A DNA stretch of 64,000 nucleotides, from NCBI RefSeq assembly GCF_036898095.1, contig NC_090751.1, positions 81,008,455 to 81,072,454 on the forward strand, given 5' to 3'. How positions within the stretch are numbered: position 1 is the first letter of the stretch; the number at the start of each line of letters is the position of its first letter. The notes beneath the pieces are model-generated. The model worked only from the letters and a program-made list of their open reading frames with translations. It ran no database searches and was not told the origin of the DNA. The translations under genes were made by a program, and so were the position numbers. This document shows, in pieces, positions 53,433 to 64,000 of this stretch. This DNA is from Palaemon carinicauda (Eukaryota; Arthropoda; Malacostraca; Decapoda; Palaemonidae).

Positions 53433-55274
53433 TCCGTGCATCCCGCCCGGCTGGTTACCGTAAGCTTTATCCTTGTATAATCCGAGGTGGTCGAAGGCAC
53501 AGGATAGAATTCCAGTAGAAGTCCATAGGGCAAATGGAATTCCATGGGAATTGTCAAGGATAGGGTTGGGACTGAGGCCACTCAGTCCCAAATTAGGGGG
53601 CTAAAGGATCCCAAAGGGTAACTGCTTCCGGCAACCAGCCGCGCTAAGATACACGCAGCATGCTGGAAATCTGTAAAATGCAAGAAGACAGCATGATTAC
53701 CAGTAGAACAGTACTAAGGTACTGATCGATTTACTTAAACAAGCCATCTGGTTGCAGTGTAGGGCTATCAGTATTAGATGATAGCTAGTAGAAGGGGGTG
53801 CAAGTCGTCTTGACGCCTCCGGAAGGTTCCGGCAGACCTCCGGAACGCCGGAGACCGCTCCAGCAGAGTTTCTGGCATTAGGACAGACAATATAAAAGTC
53901 AAGAGTAATACCAGGGAGGCGGCCGCCGGCACAGTGGCGGCACGCCGGCAGAGGGAGCGGCGGCTCCGGCAGCCGGAGGTTGCCGGATTGGTGACAGGAA
54001 CAAGGATGGTTATAGCAGAACCGGGTTGCCGGCAGTGGATGCCGGCACTCCGGGGGCCGGCCGGCGGGCGGACGACCAAGCTATGAGGAAGGGGGAGAAC
54101 CATCGGCTGGAAGCCGGCAGCAGGCGGCAGTCCCCCGGCACACGGAGGACTGGCGGCCATGGGGATATGGGGTGAGTCACCAAGGTAGGAGGTGGGTATC
54201 GCCGACAGTGGAGGCGGCAAGGGACCGGCACCCGGATAGTGAAAGAGACAGAGGGAGGGATGTAGGGGGTCCGGCCATGGACTCCCAGACATCCCCCCTG
54301 AGAGGGTGTACCCATGATAGAGGCTGACTCTATCACCCAGAAGCAGGGGCCGCAGAGGACCGGGAGCTAGGGTAGCCCAAGGGAGGGCTAGGGGACACCC
54401 AAAAGGGGGGGGGGGTGAGACCCCTGCATACAGAACACATCCAGTGGCTAACCCCACAGGACACTATGAAGGGTATATGTACCAGAGCGGACTGTACACA
54501 GAAGCTCAAGGTAGCCCTATCACTCCACCCTAAGGAGGAGTTGTAGGACAGGGGACAGATGGGTATAGACTAACCTAAGTATAGGCTAGGCTATACAAGA
54601 GATAGGTGGGAAGGGGAGAAAAGAAGGGTCTTCCATGGAAAGGGTTCTGTACCAGAGCGGCCACTAAGGAAGGGAGGACACTCCCTAACCTAAGGTAAGG
54701 CAGCCTGACTGAAACGGTGCATGGGTACAGTTTCAGCAAGGAACAGAATAAACCCTTCCAAAACCTAACCTAGAGCAGGGATGTACGTCCTGAACTAGGA
54801 AGGATAGAAGACATATCGCTATCGCAGGAAAGTCGTAGACTTAGTCCTAGAAATAGAGGAAAGACTAGCCGTTCCTAACTCTCAGGCGCAACCCTAAGGG
54901 GGGTTCATTCCCTTAGGGAGGACAGAGAGGTGATAACATACTCTGATAAGAGCTTGATCCCCTTACGTGGTAGGGGGAGCAAGGCTACACAGACGGAATG
55001 CCCAAGGGCAGGGGGATGAAGGAAGCATATAGGGGTCCTACATGTAGGATAGGTTAGGAAGGCACACTAACTAACCTATCCCCTATATGGTCCCTGAAGG
55101 CGAAAACACTTGCATCACAGTCAATAGTATTGTAAAATAATGCCACTATCTTCATAAGTAAGCCTAGGATCACTGATAAAATCATGCATGAACACTAATA
55201 TAGGCGCTCTGGCCTGGGGGCTATAGTAGCCAACCAGTATGGGGTCAATCGATGACCGGTAAAAAAGCGTCAAA
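53433..55274 (-). other. H2 5' leader, truncated, noncoding
   Basis: Same as the H1 leader, with hairpin at 55026-55089, and ending GCGTCAAA directly before the left terminus of H3. No supported gene. Confidence 0.6.
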
Positions 55275-55740
55275 AACGGATTTTGAGCGAAGCGAAAAAT
55301 CTATTTTTGGGTGAGATAGCCATGGCGTCCTGATGGAACGTTCCTTTTTGGTAGCTTCCTTGGGTAAATAACTACTAAGATATTCCCAGAGAATTTAACC
55401 ACAGGTTATCACAGAATTCTAACTTCTGGAGCGAGTATCCTAAAGGTTTCCCTTTTAAGACATCGTATATCAACAGAGGACGCATGTATTAACGCGCCAC
55501 ATAGCTATCTACACCCCGAACAGAGTTAATGCTTCGGTGTGTAAGGGCGGAGAATAGCTGGGAGGCGTTCCATAGCTAATCTCATCCGTGGCTACTTTTG
55601 GTACTCGAGACGTAAACAAACGGGCGCTATTGCTTAAATGACGTCACGACCGTCTTCATCCTGAAGCCAGTTGCTTGCCGATCACCATGATACAGCAGAG
55701 CAGGGTGGGACCTAAAAACTGGACGAAGTAGCAGGGAGGG

Positions 55741-55836
55741 TCCATCAGGACGCCATGGCTATCTCACCCAAAAATAGATTTTTCGCTTCGCTCAAAATCC
55801 GTTTTTCGGGCTCAAGCCATGGCGTCCTGATGGAAG
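55741..55836. repeat. H3 ICR
   Basis: Same sequence as in H1 and H2. The preceding left ITR is at 55319-55659. Confidence 0.88.
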
Positions 55837-56653
55837 AATACCAGAGAATCAATGTATCGTGGTAGATTTTCCCCTATTGGGTAATCGCCAAGGGCTTTGA
55901 ACAATGTAGCATAGTAATCTTAATAAAAGAAACGTAGGGAAGAATCTTCCTGCCCCCCTTGGCAGTGAAGTTCCCACGGTCATGCCGAGATCAAAGTGGT
56001 TATCGAAGGGCTATTCACCTTGCTAGAAGAACCTGAAGAACTTGGAGACGAGACTGAATGGTTGGCATTCATATCGGAACATTCTTTAGGGCAGACAAGT
56101 GGTGGTTAGGCACTGTGTGCTAAGAAGGTTAGTTTCGTCTCTAGGGTATGAAGAGTAAGTATTCGTATTGGAATATTACATTGTAAGAGTGAATATATAC
56201 TAAGGGTTAGGATCTTAGTATCTCCATGAACCATAGGGAAGGGGATAATAAAACTATGACAGGCATATATTTCATAGTATAAGTAGGAGCGGATTGAGAC
56301 GCACAAGTAATAAAATAGGAATTTTATTTCACAATTGCATAAAATTTAAAATAAATTACAGCAATAAGTAAAGTTAATTTACAGTGAATTATAATGTACA
56401 TAGTAATAAAGACTTGCTCTTGAATCTGAAAGGGAATTTCAAATTTATTAGTAGGCACTCGTTCTCGAGGAACGTCAGTCTTTAATTAAAACACATCATG
56501 CTCTAGGCATGCGGCACTTGTGTGACGACTATGACATTTCACCTGGGATAAGAACAGTTATAAGAAAGCACTAAGTGTTTTTGACATCACTATGTATCGC
56601 TCGAGGGTCAACATAGGCACCCGAGGAGTTAGAGTCCCAAGTAACTCGCTGTT

Positions 56654-58045
56654 CTATGCAGAGTTAGGTGCAGGTTTCATAACACTACCTGCGGCTACCA
56701 CAAAATATTTGACTTCGTGCACTTGTTTCGCATAATGTTTGAAGAAAACACGCGAGGACTTCGAGCCTGTAAAGCTTTTAAGGCTTTCGAAGTCCATACT
56801 CTGAAAGAAATTCAGAGACGATGCAACTTTTCTAGGATCGTGACCGGCGGGTGTACTGTCAGGATGCGCTCTGCGAATGAAGTAGGTGATTTTCGCTCTT
56901 AGTTGTTTCAGTGACAGGTCGCTGCCCGATGTTTCTCCTTTGAAGAGTTGGCCTCCACCAAAGTTCGAAGTTCTGCGAAGATAGACCTTGAGTCTCTCTA
57001 CTGGGCATAGAGAGGCATCTTCCTTCAGGGGGCATATTCTCCAGGGGCCCCATCTTTTGGTGGGTAATTCGTTTTTGGCGAGAAACGTCGGATCCGGGGA
57101 GAGGGTAATGTCTCCTGAATCAGTAAACAGGATATGACCCTCTTCTCTTGACAATGCCACTATTTCGCTGACTCGGGCTCCTGAGGCAAGAGCAAAGAGA
57201 AATATAACTTTCTGAGTCAGATCCTTGAGAGGGCATGAATCATTATCCAAGTTGGAGGCGAAATGGAGCACCTTGTCCAATGACCAGGAGATCGGTTTCG
57301 GTGGGGGTGCTGGGCGTAGACGAGCGCATGCTTTCTACAGTTTATTGAAGATGTCGCTGGACAGATCAATTTGGAAGGCATACAATAGTGGTCTAGTCAA
57401 TGCCAATTTGCAAGTCGAAATCGTATTGGCTGCTAATCCCTGTCCATGAAGGTGAATGAAGAAGGACATGCAGAAATCAATTGTGATTTCCTTAGGATTT
57501 TTTGTCTTGACGAAAGAGACCCATTTTCTCCAAGATGATTCGTATTGCCGTCTTGTGGATTCGGTCTTGTATTCCTCGAGGATGTCTAGACTTTTCTTCG
57601 AGATCCCAAACCTCTTCTTTGCGGCTAGGGAGAGAAAATCATGAGATGAAGGTCCTTGATTTTCGATGATGAAGCGAAGACAGTCGACTTCTGTACTTGT
57701 TGGGAGAGAACTGGGCCCGGGAGAGGGATCAGCTTGGGCTGCAGCTCCAGGACCAGGGGGTACCAGTTGCTCCGGGGCCACTTGGGAGCCACTAGGGCCG
57801 CTGTCCCTTTGAAGGTTCTCAGTTTGGAGAGGACTTTCAGCAGAAGGTTGGTGGGAGGGAACAGGTAGATCTTGGACCATCTGTTCCAGTCCAGTGACAT
57901 GGCATCCACTGCTTCTGCCTTGGGGTCCTCGTACGGGGCCACATACCGAGGAAGTTGATTGTTGTCGCTCGTTGCGAAGAGATCGATCTGAAGTTCTGGG
58001 ACTTGGTGAGAGATGAAGGAGAATGATCTTGCGTCTAGAGACCAT
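56654..58045 (-). pseudogene. H3 tyrosine recombinase, one stop
   Basis: Carries the TAG at 57335-57337 shared with H2. The catalytic blocks ASGARVSEI, GHDPRK and FFKHYAKQV are in frame after it. One private change turns TGWKSSR into TGSKSSR, replacing the tryptophan that occupies the third His/Trp catalytic position of the family. So this copy has two defects. Upstream of the stop it reads HGQGLAAN, as in H1. Confidence 0.9.
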
Positions 58046-59565
58046 TCCGACTCTATCGGGCTTGTCCGAGATAGAGCATCCGCTGTCACACGTTGCGGAA
58101 TCCTTGTAGGTGAACTGCAGACAGGTGCCATTTCTTCTTCTCTGCCAGACGGAAGATTGGAAGAAGCACCTGATTTATCTGGGGCGATCTTGAGCCTTGG
58201 CGATTGAGACATCGAACTACCACCGAGTTGTCTAGGGTTAGACGAATATGGATCGAGGGAGGCGGGGATAGTTTCTTCAGAGCTAGAAGGACCGCCATGG
58301 CCTCCAAAATGTTGATGTGAAACGTCTTGAACAGGGGAGACCATGTGCCTTGAGCCTGTTTTTGGTGGGAGTGACCTCCCCAACCCTCCAGCGAAGTGTC
58401 CGTGTGGATGTTGAGTGATGGAGGTGGGTGTTGAAGAGGGATGGACCTTTTCAGGGGCTTTGCTTCCGACCACGGCTTGAGGAGAAGTCGAAGTCTGTTT
58501 GGGAGCCGTCTCTTGAGGTCTCTTCGAGCGATGGATGCAGAACGTCTCCAGACTCCCGCGGCATCCTTTAGCTGTGCACGAAGCACTGGGTTTGTTACTG
58601 AGGCGAACTGTAGAGAGCCTAGAACTCGTTCCTGCCTGGCGTCTTGAGATCCGCTTGGATTTCAGTAGTCGTTTGACAGACCCTGCTATTTCCTTCCTTT
58701 TCTTCTGGGGAATGGAAAGGCGGTGTGACTGAAGGTTCCATTGGATTCCTAACCATTGGAACTTCTGAGCTGGAGAGAGGCGAGACTTCTTCACGTTTAT
58801 CTTGAATCCCAGGTGTTCTAGGTACTGGGTGACTTTGCTGCAGGATTTTAAACAATCCTCGGGCGATGGAGCCCAGACTAGCCAATCGTCGAGGTAGGCC
58901 ATCACCTGGACGTCTCGGAGGCGGAGCTGTTGTACTATGGCGTCCGCCAGCTTTGTGAAGATTCGAGGGGCCACATTGAGGCCGAAGGGCATGGCCCTGA
59001 AGGCGTAGCTTTTCCTTTGGAGTCGAAATCCTAGGTAGGAGGAAGCGTGATGGTTCATTGGAACGTGCCAGTAGGCATCCGCCAGGTCTATGGAGACCGT
59101 GTAAGAACCTCGAGGCAGAAGGGTCCTTATCTGTTGAAGAGTCAGCATCTTGAACTTGTCGTTCGCTATGAACTTGTTGAGGGGGGATAAGTCCAGAATG
59201 ACTCTGAGTTTGTCGGAGTCTTTCTTGGGGACACAAAACAGTCTCCCTTGGAACCTGGTGGACTTTACCTTCCTTATCACCTTCTTGTTCAAGAGATCTA
59301 GGACATATTCTTCCAGAAGGGGGGTTGATTGTTGGAAGAATTGCTGGAAGGTTGGGGGTGGTTGAGTCCAACTCCAGCCTAGACCCTTCTTGACGATGCT
59401 GTGTGCCCAGGGATCGAAGGTCCAACGATCCTGGAATTGGCGGAGTCTTCCTCCCACCGGAAGCACTTCATTGCTTCTGGTGTCCCGAGGGCTTACTGCC
59501 TCGGCCGCTAGCTCCCTTTCCTCCTCTGCCTCTGGAGGGACGGCGAGACGCGTCTCTGCCTGCAC
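57625..59565 (-). pseudogene. H3 reverse transcriptase / RNase H with two offsetting insertions
   Basis: An open frame of 646 codons, but not a sound protein. RT up to KRISRRQ is normal, with SIDLADAYW and YLDD. A private extra C near 58634 (CCTGCCTGG against CCTGCTGG, + strand) then shifts into the overlapping frame for about 180 codons, so the RNase H residues HTD, ILEAMA and LTLDNS are lost. The shared 2-base insertion near 58089-58093 brings it back for TADALSR and the WNRW/YLFPP tail. The long ORF is therefore misleading. Confidence 0.92.
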
Positions 59566-61417
59566 CTCTGCTTGAGCCTCTACCTTTGGGATGAAAGCTA
59601 GTCGTCTGTTGCTCGAAAGCAGGGGTGAAAACCGGTGACTGTGACAAGACCGGTTGGGTGACCAGCTGAAAGGTTTGCTGTGGCTTAGCTGCCACTTGGG
59701 GAGTAGCGGGTCCCGGAAACTGTCGTCTTGGTTGACGCTGCTGGGGTTTCTGTTTGGAGGATTTCCTCTTAGGTTGAGGTCCGTCGTCCTGAGAGGATTT
59801 CCTCTTTTTTGACATGCCCCACTTGTGGAGAAGGTTCCTATTCTCCGTGGCGGCTTTGTCGGTGATCTCCTTCACAAGGTCAGAGGGAAAGAGGTGTTTA
59901 CCCCAGATGTTGGAGGAAATCAGCCTCCGGGGTTCGTGTTTCACAGTGGCACCTGCGAACACGAATTCACGACAGGCTCTCAGAGCCTTCATGAAGTGGT
60001 ACATATCCTTCACCAGGGTTGCCATGTGGGATTTGGCGAGTACCATGTAGTGGTCTGGTACTCTGGTGTCACAGGCCATGATATCAAGTTGGACCTGGTG
60101 GGACATGGATGCTGCGAGCCTCTCCTTCGTATCTTGTTCCCGACGAAGGAGGTGATCGTTGAGTTTCGGGAGGTCTTCATTAAACTGACGTCCGGCGACG
60201 TCAGGATCTAGCTTTCCCACCACGAAAGTATGCTGGATGTCCTTCCAGTGTCGAGCGTCGGGGGGAGTCACTATAGAGAAGGGTCTGCACTCCTCCAGTG
60301 CAGGGCAGGCTTTTCCCTCTTCCACAGCCTTGAGGCACACAGCGAAGGCCTTTTCCATGAATGGAAGGACTGCTTCGTCGGGTGCGACGTAGGTAGGGTG
60401 CTTCTTGCTCAGGGCCGGAAGCTTAGAGCAGGTAAAACCCCTACTTTTAAACGTATTGGCTAGCATAGCCTGGGCCTTCGCGAGATCGAACACTATCTCC
60501 TCCTTTGGTTCGGTCTCTTCTTTAGAGGCAGGTTCAGAACGAAGCCGGACGTAACAGTCCGGGTAGGCCTCGAAGTTTGGGAAGAACTCCACGTCTTCCA
60601 GGGGGACCGTGCCGATCTTGTCGCTGACGAAGATCCTGCCGGTCGCGATAACCATATGCTCAGCATACCTCCATGGGTTGGCGTGTGAGCAAGCGGGGAG
60701 ATCCTTAACCGAGATCTTCTTCGGTTCTTTGGATCCTATCATGGACCTGATGAACTCCTGATTTTCTTTCAGCCTGTCGTCCATGATGGCTTTGATCATC
60801 CGGAACATCTCTTGGGCGGATGGCATGGGTTCCGGGGTAGCGGAGGTAGACGGGAGAGACACTTCCGTCGGTGTAGGAGTAGGGGCGGTGATGGAAGGAG
60901 GAGCGACCTCTTGCTCCGACTCGGTGTATTCCACCTGGTCCTCATCATCTTCCGCACCTTGAGCCATAAGGGTCTTCTCCGTGCCCTCCGAAATATCCGA
61001 CATGTGTTCGTCGTCCTCGGAATCCAGGTGGCACTCGTGCATGGACTGGGCCATGACTACGTCTGGTTCCACCGTAATTTGGACAGTGGGGATCGAATCT
61101 TTGGGCACCACAGAATCAGGGGAGGCCTTTGGGAACAAAAGGGACCTCATTTCTTCAGTGGCCAGGTACGGTCCGGTGGCATTCTTCTGGAAGCCACGCA
61201 CCCACTTGCGTAGCTTATCCCGAGAAGTGTCCCTGACCTCCGCTGAGAGAGGGTTATGGAAGGCATCAACTAGGTGAGCCTGGCAGACCGTACAGTTCAG
61301 CGGGTCCCAGAATTTCAAATCCCCTTTCTTGTTAGCACAAGGGGCGTGAGTCCTGCAAGCCGTATGCCCGTAGAAGTGCGGGCGTTTCACAGCGCAGAAG
61401 TCGAAGTCACACTTCAT
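59468..61417 (-). CDS. H3 Gag-like protein, intact
   Basis: 649 residues, predicted to be identical to the Gag of H1 and H2. Same Cys/His cluster, acidic region, core and RG-rich tail; 98-bp overlap with RT; alternative spliced start at 61567. All three array units keep gag intact while RT/RH and YR are broken in each. Confidence 0.9.
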   Translation of the reverse strand: MKCDFDFCAVKRPHFYGHTACRTHAPCANKKGDLKFWDPLNCTVCQAHLVDAFHNPLSAEVRDTSRDKLRKWVRGFQKNATGPYLATEEMRSLLFPKASPDSVVPKDSIPTVQITVEPDVVMAQSMHECHLDSEDDEHMSDISEGTEKTLMAQGAEDDEDQVEYTESEQEVAPPSITAPTPTPTEVSLPSTSATPEPMPSAQEMFRMIKAIMDDRLKENQEFIRSMIGSKEPKKISVKDLPACSHANPWRYAEHMVIATGRIFVSDKIGTVPLEDVEFFPNFEAYPDCYVRLRSEPASKEETEPKEEIVFDLAKAQAMLANTFKSRGFTCSKLPALSKKHPTYVAPDEAVLPFMEKAFAVCLKAVEEGKACPALEECRPFSIVTPPDARHWKDIQHTFVVGKLDPDVAGRQFNEDLPKLNDHLLRREQDTKERLAASMSHQVQLDIMACDTRVPDHYMVLAKSHMATLVKDMYHFMKALRACREFVFAGATVKHEPRRLISSNIWGKHLFPSDLVKEITDKAATENRNLLHKWGMSKKRKSSQDDGPQPKRKSSKQKPQQRQPRRQFPGPATPQVAAKPQQTFQLVTQPVLSQSPVFTPAFEQQTTSFHPKGRGSSRGAGRDASRRPSRGRGGKGASGRGSKPSGHQKQ

Positions 61418-61426
61418 CTGCTCCTC

Positions 61427-61558
61427 CTGTGGAAGAAAGAGAAAATGAGTATGGGGGGAGTCATAAGAATGGCTCTTAAACTAGGTTAATATTAATCATT
61501 AACTTTAACTTGATAAGGGGTGTGATGCACAGAGGATTGAGATAGGAAAGAAACATAC
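61427..61558 (-). other. Predicted mini-intron upstream of gag (H3)
   Basis: GTATGT donor at 61558 and CCACAG acceptor ending at 61427 on the minus strand, 132 bp. Confidence 0.65.
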
Positions 61559-63400
61559 TCCGTGCATCCCGCCCGGCTGGTTACCGTAAGCTTTATCCTT
61601 GTATAATCCGAGGTGGTCGAAGGCACAGGATAGAATTCCAGTAGAAGTCCATAGGGCAAATGGAATTCCATGGGAATTGTCAAGGATAGGGTTGGGACTG
61701 AGGCCACTCAGTCCCAAATTAGGGGGCTAAAGGATCCCAAAGGGTAACTGCTTCCGGCAACCAGCCGCGCTAAGATACACGCAGCATGCTGGAAATCTGT
61801 AAAATGCAAGAAGACAGCATGATTACCAGTAGAACAGTACTAAGGTACTGATCGATTTACTTAAACAAGCCATCTGGTTGCAGTGTAGGGCTATCAGTAT
61901 TAGATGATAGCTAGTAGAAGGGGGTGCAAGTCGTCTTGACGCCTCCGGAAGGTTCCGGCAGACCTCCGGAACGCCGGAGACCGCTCCAGCAGAGTTTCTG
62001 GCATTAGGACAGACAATATAAAAGTCAAGAGTAATACCAGGGAGGCGGCCGCCGGCACAGTGGCGGCACGCCGGCAGAGGGAGCGGCGGCTCCGGCAGCC
62101 GGAGGTTGCCGGATTGGTGACAGGAACAAGGATGGTTATAGCAGAACCGGGTTGCCGGCAGTGGATGCCGGCACTCCGGGGGCCGGCCGGCGGGCGGACG
62201 ACCAAGCTATGAGGAAGGGGGAGAACCATCGGCTGGAAGCCGGCAGCAGGCGGCAGTCCCCCGGCACACGGAGGACTGGCGGCCATGGGGATATGGGGTG
62301 AGTCACCAAGGTAGGAGGTGGGTATCGCCGACAGTGGAGGCGGCAAGGGACCGGCACCCGGATAGTGAAAGAGACAGAGGGAGGGATGTAGGGGGTCCGG
62401 CCATGGACTCCCAGACATCCCCCCTGAGAGGGTGTACCCATGATAGAGGCTGACTCTATCACCCAGAAGCAGGGGCCGCAGAGGACCGGGAGCTAGGGTA
62501 GCCCAAGGGAGGGCTAGGGGACACCCAAAAGGGGGGGGGGGTGAGACCCCTGCATACAGAACACATCCAGTGGCTAACCCCACAGGACACTATGAAGGGT
62601 ATATGTACCAGAGCGGACTGTACACAGAAGCTCAAGGTAGCCCTATCACTCCACCCTAAGGAGGAGTTGTAGGACAGGGGACAGATGGGTATAGACTAAC
62701 CTAAGTATAGGCTAGGCTATACAAGAGATAGGTGGGAAGGGGAGAAAAGAAGGGTCTTCCATGGAAAGGGTTCTGTACCAGAGCGGCCACTAAGGAAGGG
62801 AGGACACTCCCTAACCTAAGGTAAGGCAGCCTGACTGAAACGGTGCATGGGTACAGTTTCAGCAAGGAACAGAATAAACCCTTCCAAAACCTAACCTAGA
62901 GCAGGGATGTACGTCCTGAACTAGGAAGGATAGAAGACATATCGCTATCGCAGGAAAGTCGTAGACTTAGTCCTAGAAATAGAGGAAAGACTAGCCGTTC
63001 CTAACTCTCAGGCGCAACCCTAAGGGGGGTTCATTCCCTTAGGGAGGACAGAGAGGTGATAACATACTCTGATAAGAGCTTGATCCCCTTACGTGGTAGG
63101 GGGAGCAAGGCTACACAGACGGAATGCCCAAGGGCAGGGGGATGAAGGAAGCATATAGGGGTCCTACATGTAGGATAGGTTAGGAAGGCACACTAACTAA
63201 CCTATCCCCTATATGGTCCCTGAAGGCGAAAACACTTGCATCACAGTCAATAGTATTGTAAAATAATGCCACTATCTTCATAAGTAAGCCTAGGATCACT
63301 GATAAAATCATGCATGAACACTAATATAGGCGCTCTGGCCTGGGGGCTATAGTAGCCAACCAGTATGGGGTCAATCGATGACCGGTAAAAAAGCGTCAAA
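61559..63400 (-). other. H3 5' leader, truncated, noncoding
   Basis: Same as in H1 and H2, with hairpin at 63152-63215 and the G-run near 62531-62541. It ends at the left terminus of H4. No supported gene. Confidence 0.6.
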
Positions 63401-64000
63401 AACGGATTTTGAGCGAAGCGAAAAATCTATTTTTGGGTGAGATAGCCATGGCGTCCTGATGGAACGTTCCTTTTTGGTAGCTTCCTTGGGTAAATAACTA
63501 CTAAGATATTCCCAGAGAATTTAACCACAGGTTATCACAGAATTCTAACTTCTGGAGCGAGTATCCTAAAGGTTTCCCTTTTAAGACATCGTATATCAAC
63601 AGAGGACGCATGTATTAACGCGCCACATAGCTATCTACACCCCGAACAGAGTTAATGCTTCGGTGTGTAAGGGCGGAGAATAGCTGGGAGGCGTTCCATA
63701 GCTAATCTCATCCGTGGCTACTTTTGGTACTCGAGACGTAAACAAACGGGCGCTATTGCTTAAATGACGTCACGACCGTCTTCATCCTGAAGCCAGTTGC
63801 TTGCCGATCACCATGATACAGCAGAGCAGGGTGGGACCTAAAAACTGGACGAAGTAGCAGGGAGGGTCCATCAGGACGCCATGGCTATCTCACCCAAAAA
63901 TAGATTTTTCGCTTCGCTCAAAATCCGTTTTTCGGGCTCAAGCCATGGCGTCCTGATGGAAGAATACCAGAGAATCAATGTATCGTGGTAGATTTTCCCC
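63401..64000 (-). mobile_element. DIRS-H4, start of fourth array unit
   Basis: Left terminus, left ITR (63445-63785), ICR (63867-63962) and 38 bp of the 3' region, cut by the window edge. It shows the H2/H3 variants (GATGGAACGTTCC, CAACAGAGGACGC) and not those of H1. Confidence 0.93.

Larger units (their letters stand above)
47150..55274 (-). mobile_element. DIRS-H2, second array unit
   Basis: An 8125-bp unit in the same order as H1: left ITR 47194-47534, ICR 47616-47711, 3' region without genes to 48528, YR, RT/RH, gag, intron, leader. Its left end matches H3 and H4 (GATGGAACGTTCC). Private differences lie between about 49276 and 50660; right of that it is indistinguishable by eye from H1 and H3. 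Confidence 0.93.
55275..63400 (-). mobile_element. DIRS-H3, third array unit (recombinant)
   Basis: An 8126-bp unit: left ITR 55319-55659, ICR 55741-55836, 3' region without genes to 56653, YR, RT/RH, gag, intron, leader. From the left end to 57363 it follows H2, including derived changes such as the YR TAG. From 57401 through RT/RH it follows H1, including changes absent from G and H2. The switch lies in a 37-bp interval. Confidence 0.93.
39024..64000 (-). repeat. Tandem array of 8.1-kb DIRS units (H1, H2, H3, start of H4)
   Basis: AACGGATTTTGAGCG left ends recur at 39024, 47150, 55275 and 63401, giving unit lengths of 8126, 8125 and 8126 bp. The one-base differences are explained by one extra A in YR of H1 and one extra C in RT of H3. 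Every unit runs from left terminus to the same leader point (GCGTCAAA) and is followed at once by the next left terminus. No unit in view has a right ITR. Gag and the leader look identical in all three; differences cluster in the left end, YR and RT/RH. The array continues beyond the window. Confidence 0.95.

Overview
This window is eukaryotic repeat DNA. It holds no recognisable single-copy host gene, no rRNA or tRNA gene, and no bacterial-type operon, promoter or CRISPR array. Almost all of it is DIRS-type tyrosine-recombinase (YR) retrotransposons. Each better-preserved copy carries a Gag-like ORF, a reverse transcriptase plus RNase H ORF (RT/RH), a tyrosine recombinase ORF, inverted terminal repeats (ITRs) and an internal complementary region (ICR). 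Abundant DIRS elements, an RTE-like LINE and long (TA)n tracts fit an invertebrate with a large repeat-rich genome. A decapod crustacean is my best guess, because DIRS1-like elements are known to be common in that group, but this is an inference and not shown by the sequence.

Layout: 1-1389 unassigned AT-rich DNA; 1390-3712 decayed LINE (minus strand); 3709-3827 (TA)n; 3828-12382 DIRS-A (minus, decayed, with a 585-bp internal duplication); 12383-12455 (TA)n; 12456-13308 DIRS-B (3' end only); 13309-19111 DIRS-C (minus, cut in gag); 19115-19176 a 62-bp piece of a DIRS end; 19177-23861 DIRS-E (plus, cut in RT); 23862-28936 DIRS-D (minus, with gag fused in frame to YR by an internal deletion); 28937-29385 and 38190-38760 two parts of DIRS-F, split by the insertion of DIRS-G; 29386-38189 DIRS-G, a structurally complete 8.8-kb element; 38761-39023 unassigned spacer; 39024-64000 a head-to-tail array of 8125/8126-bp units (H1, H2, H3 and the start of H4).

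Expected working of a complete copy: the 5' ITR and leader drive a transcript on the minus strand. A small predicted intron just upstream of gag is removed, which supplies or aligns the gag start. Gag packages the RNA. RT/RH makes cDNA, and the ICR, which is complementary to both element ends, templates joining of the ends into a circle. YR then inserts the circle without a target-site duplication. No copy here has all three ORFs intact. G has one lesion each in gag and RT/RH and an intact YR frame. H1-H3 have intact gag but broken RT/RH and YR.

The most notable region is the H array. All units end at the same internal point of the 5' leader and lack the right ITR. All share one RNase H frameshift. 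With G as outgroup, H3 carries derived changes shared with H2 on its left and with H1 on its right. This points to one nested insertion followed by unequal recombination of an already defective element, rather than to repeated transposition.
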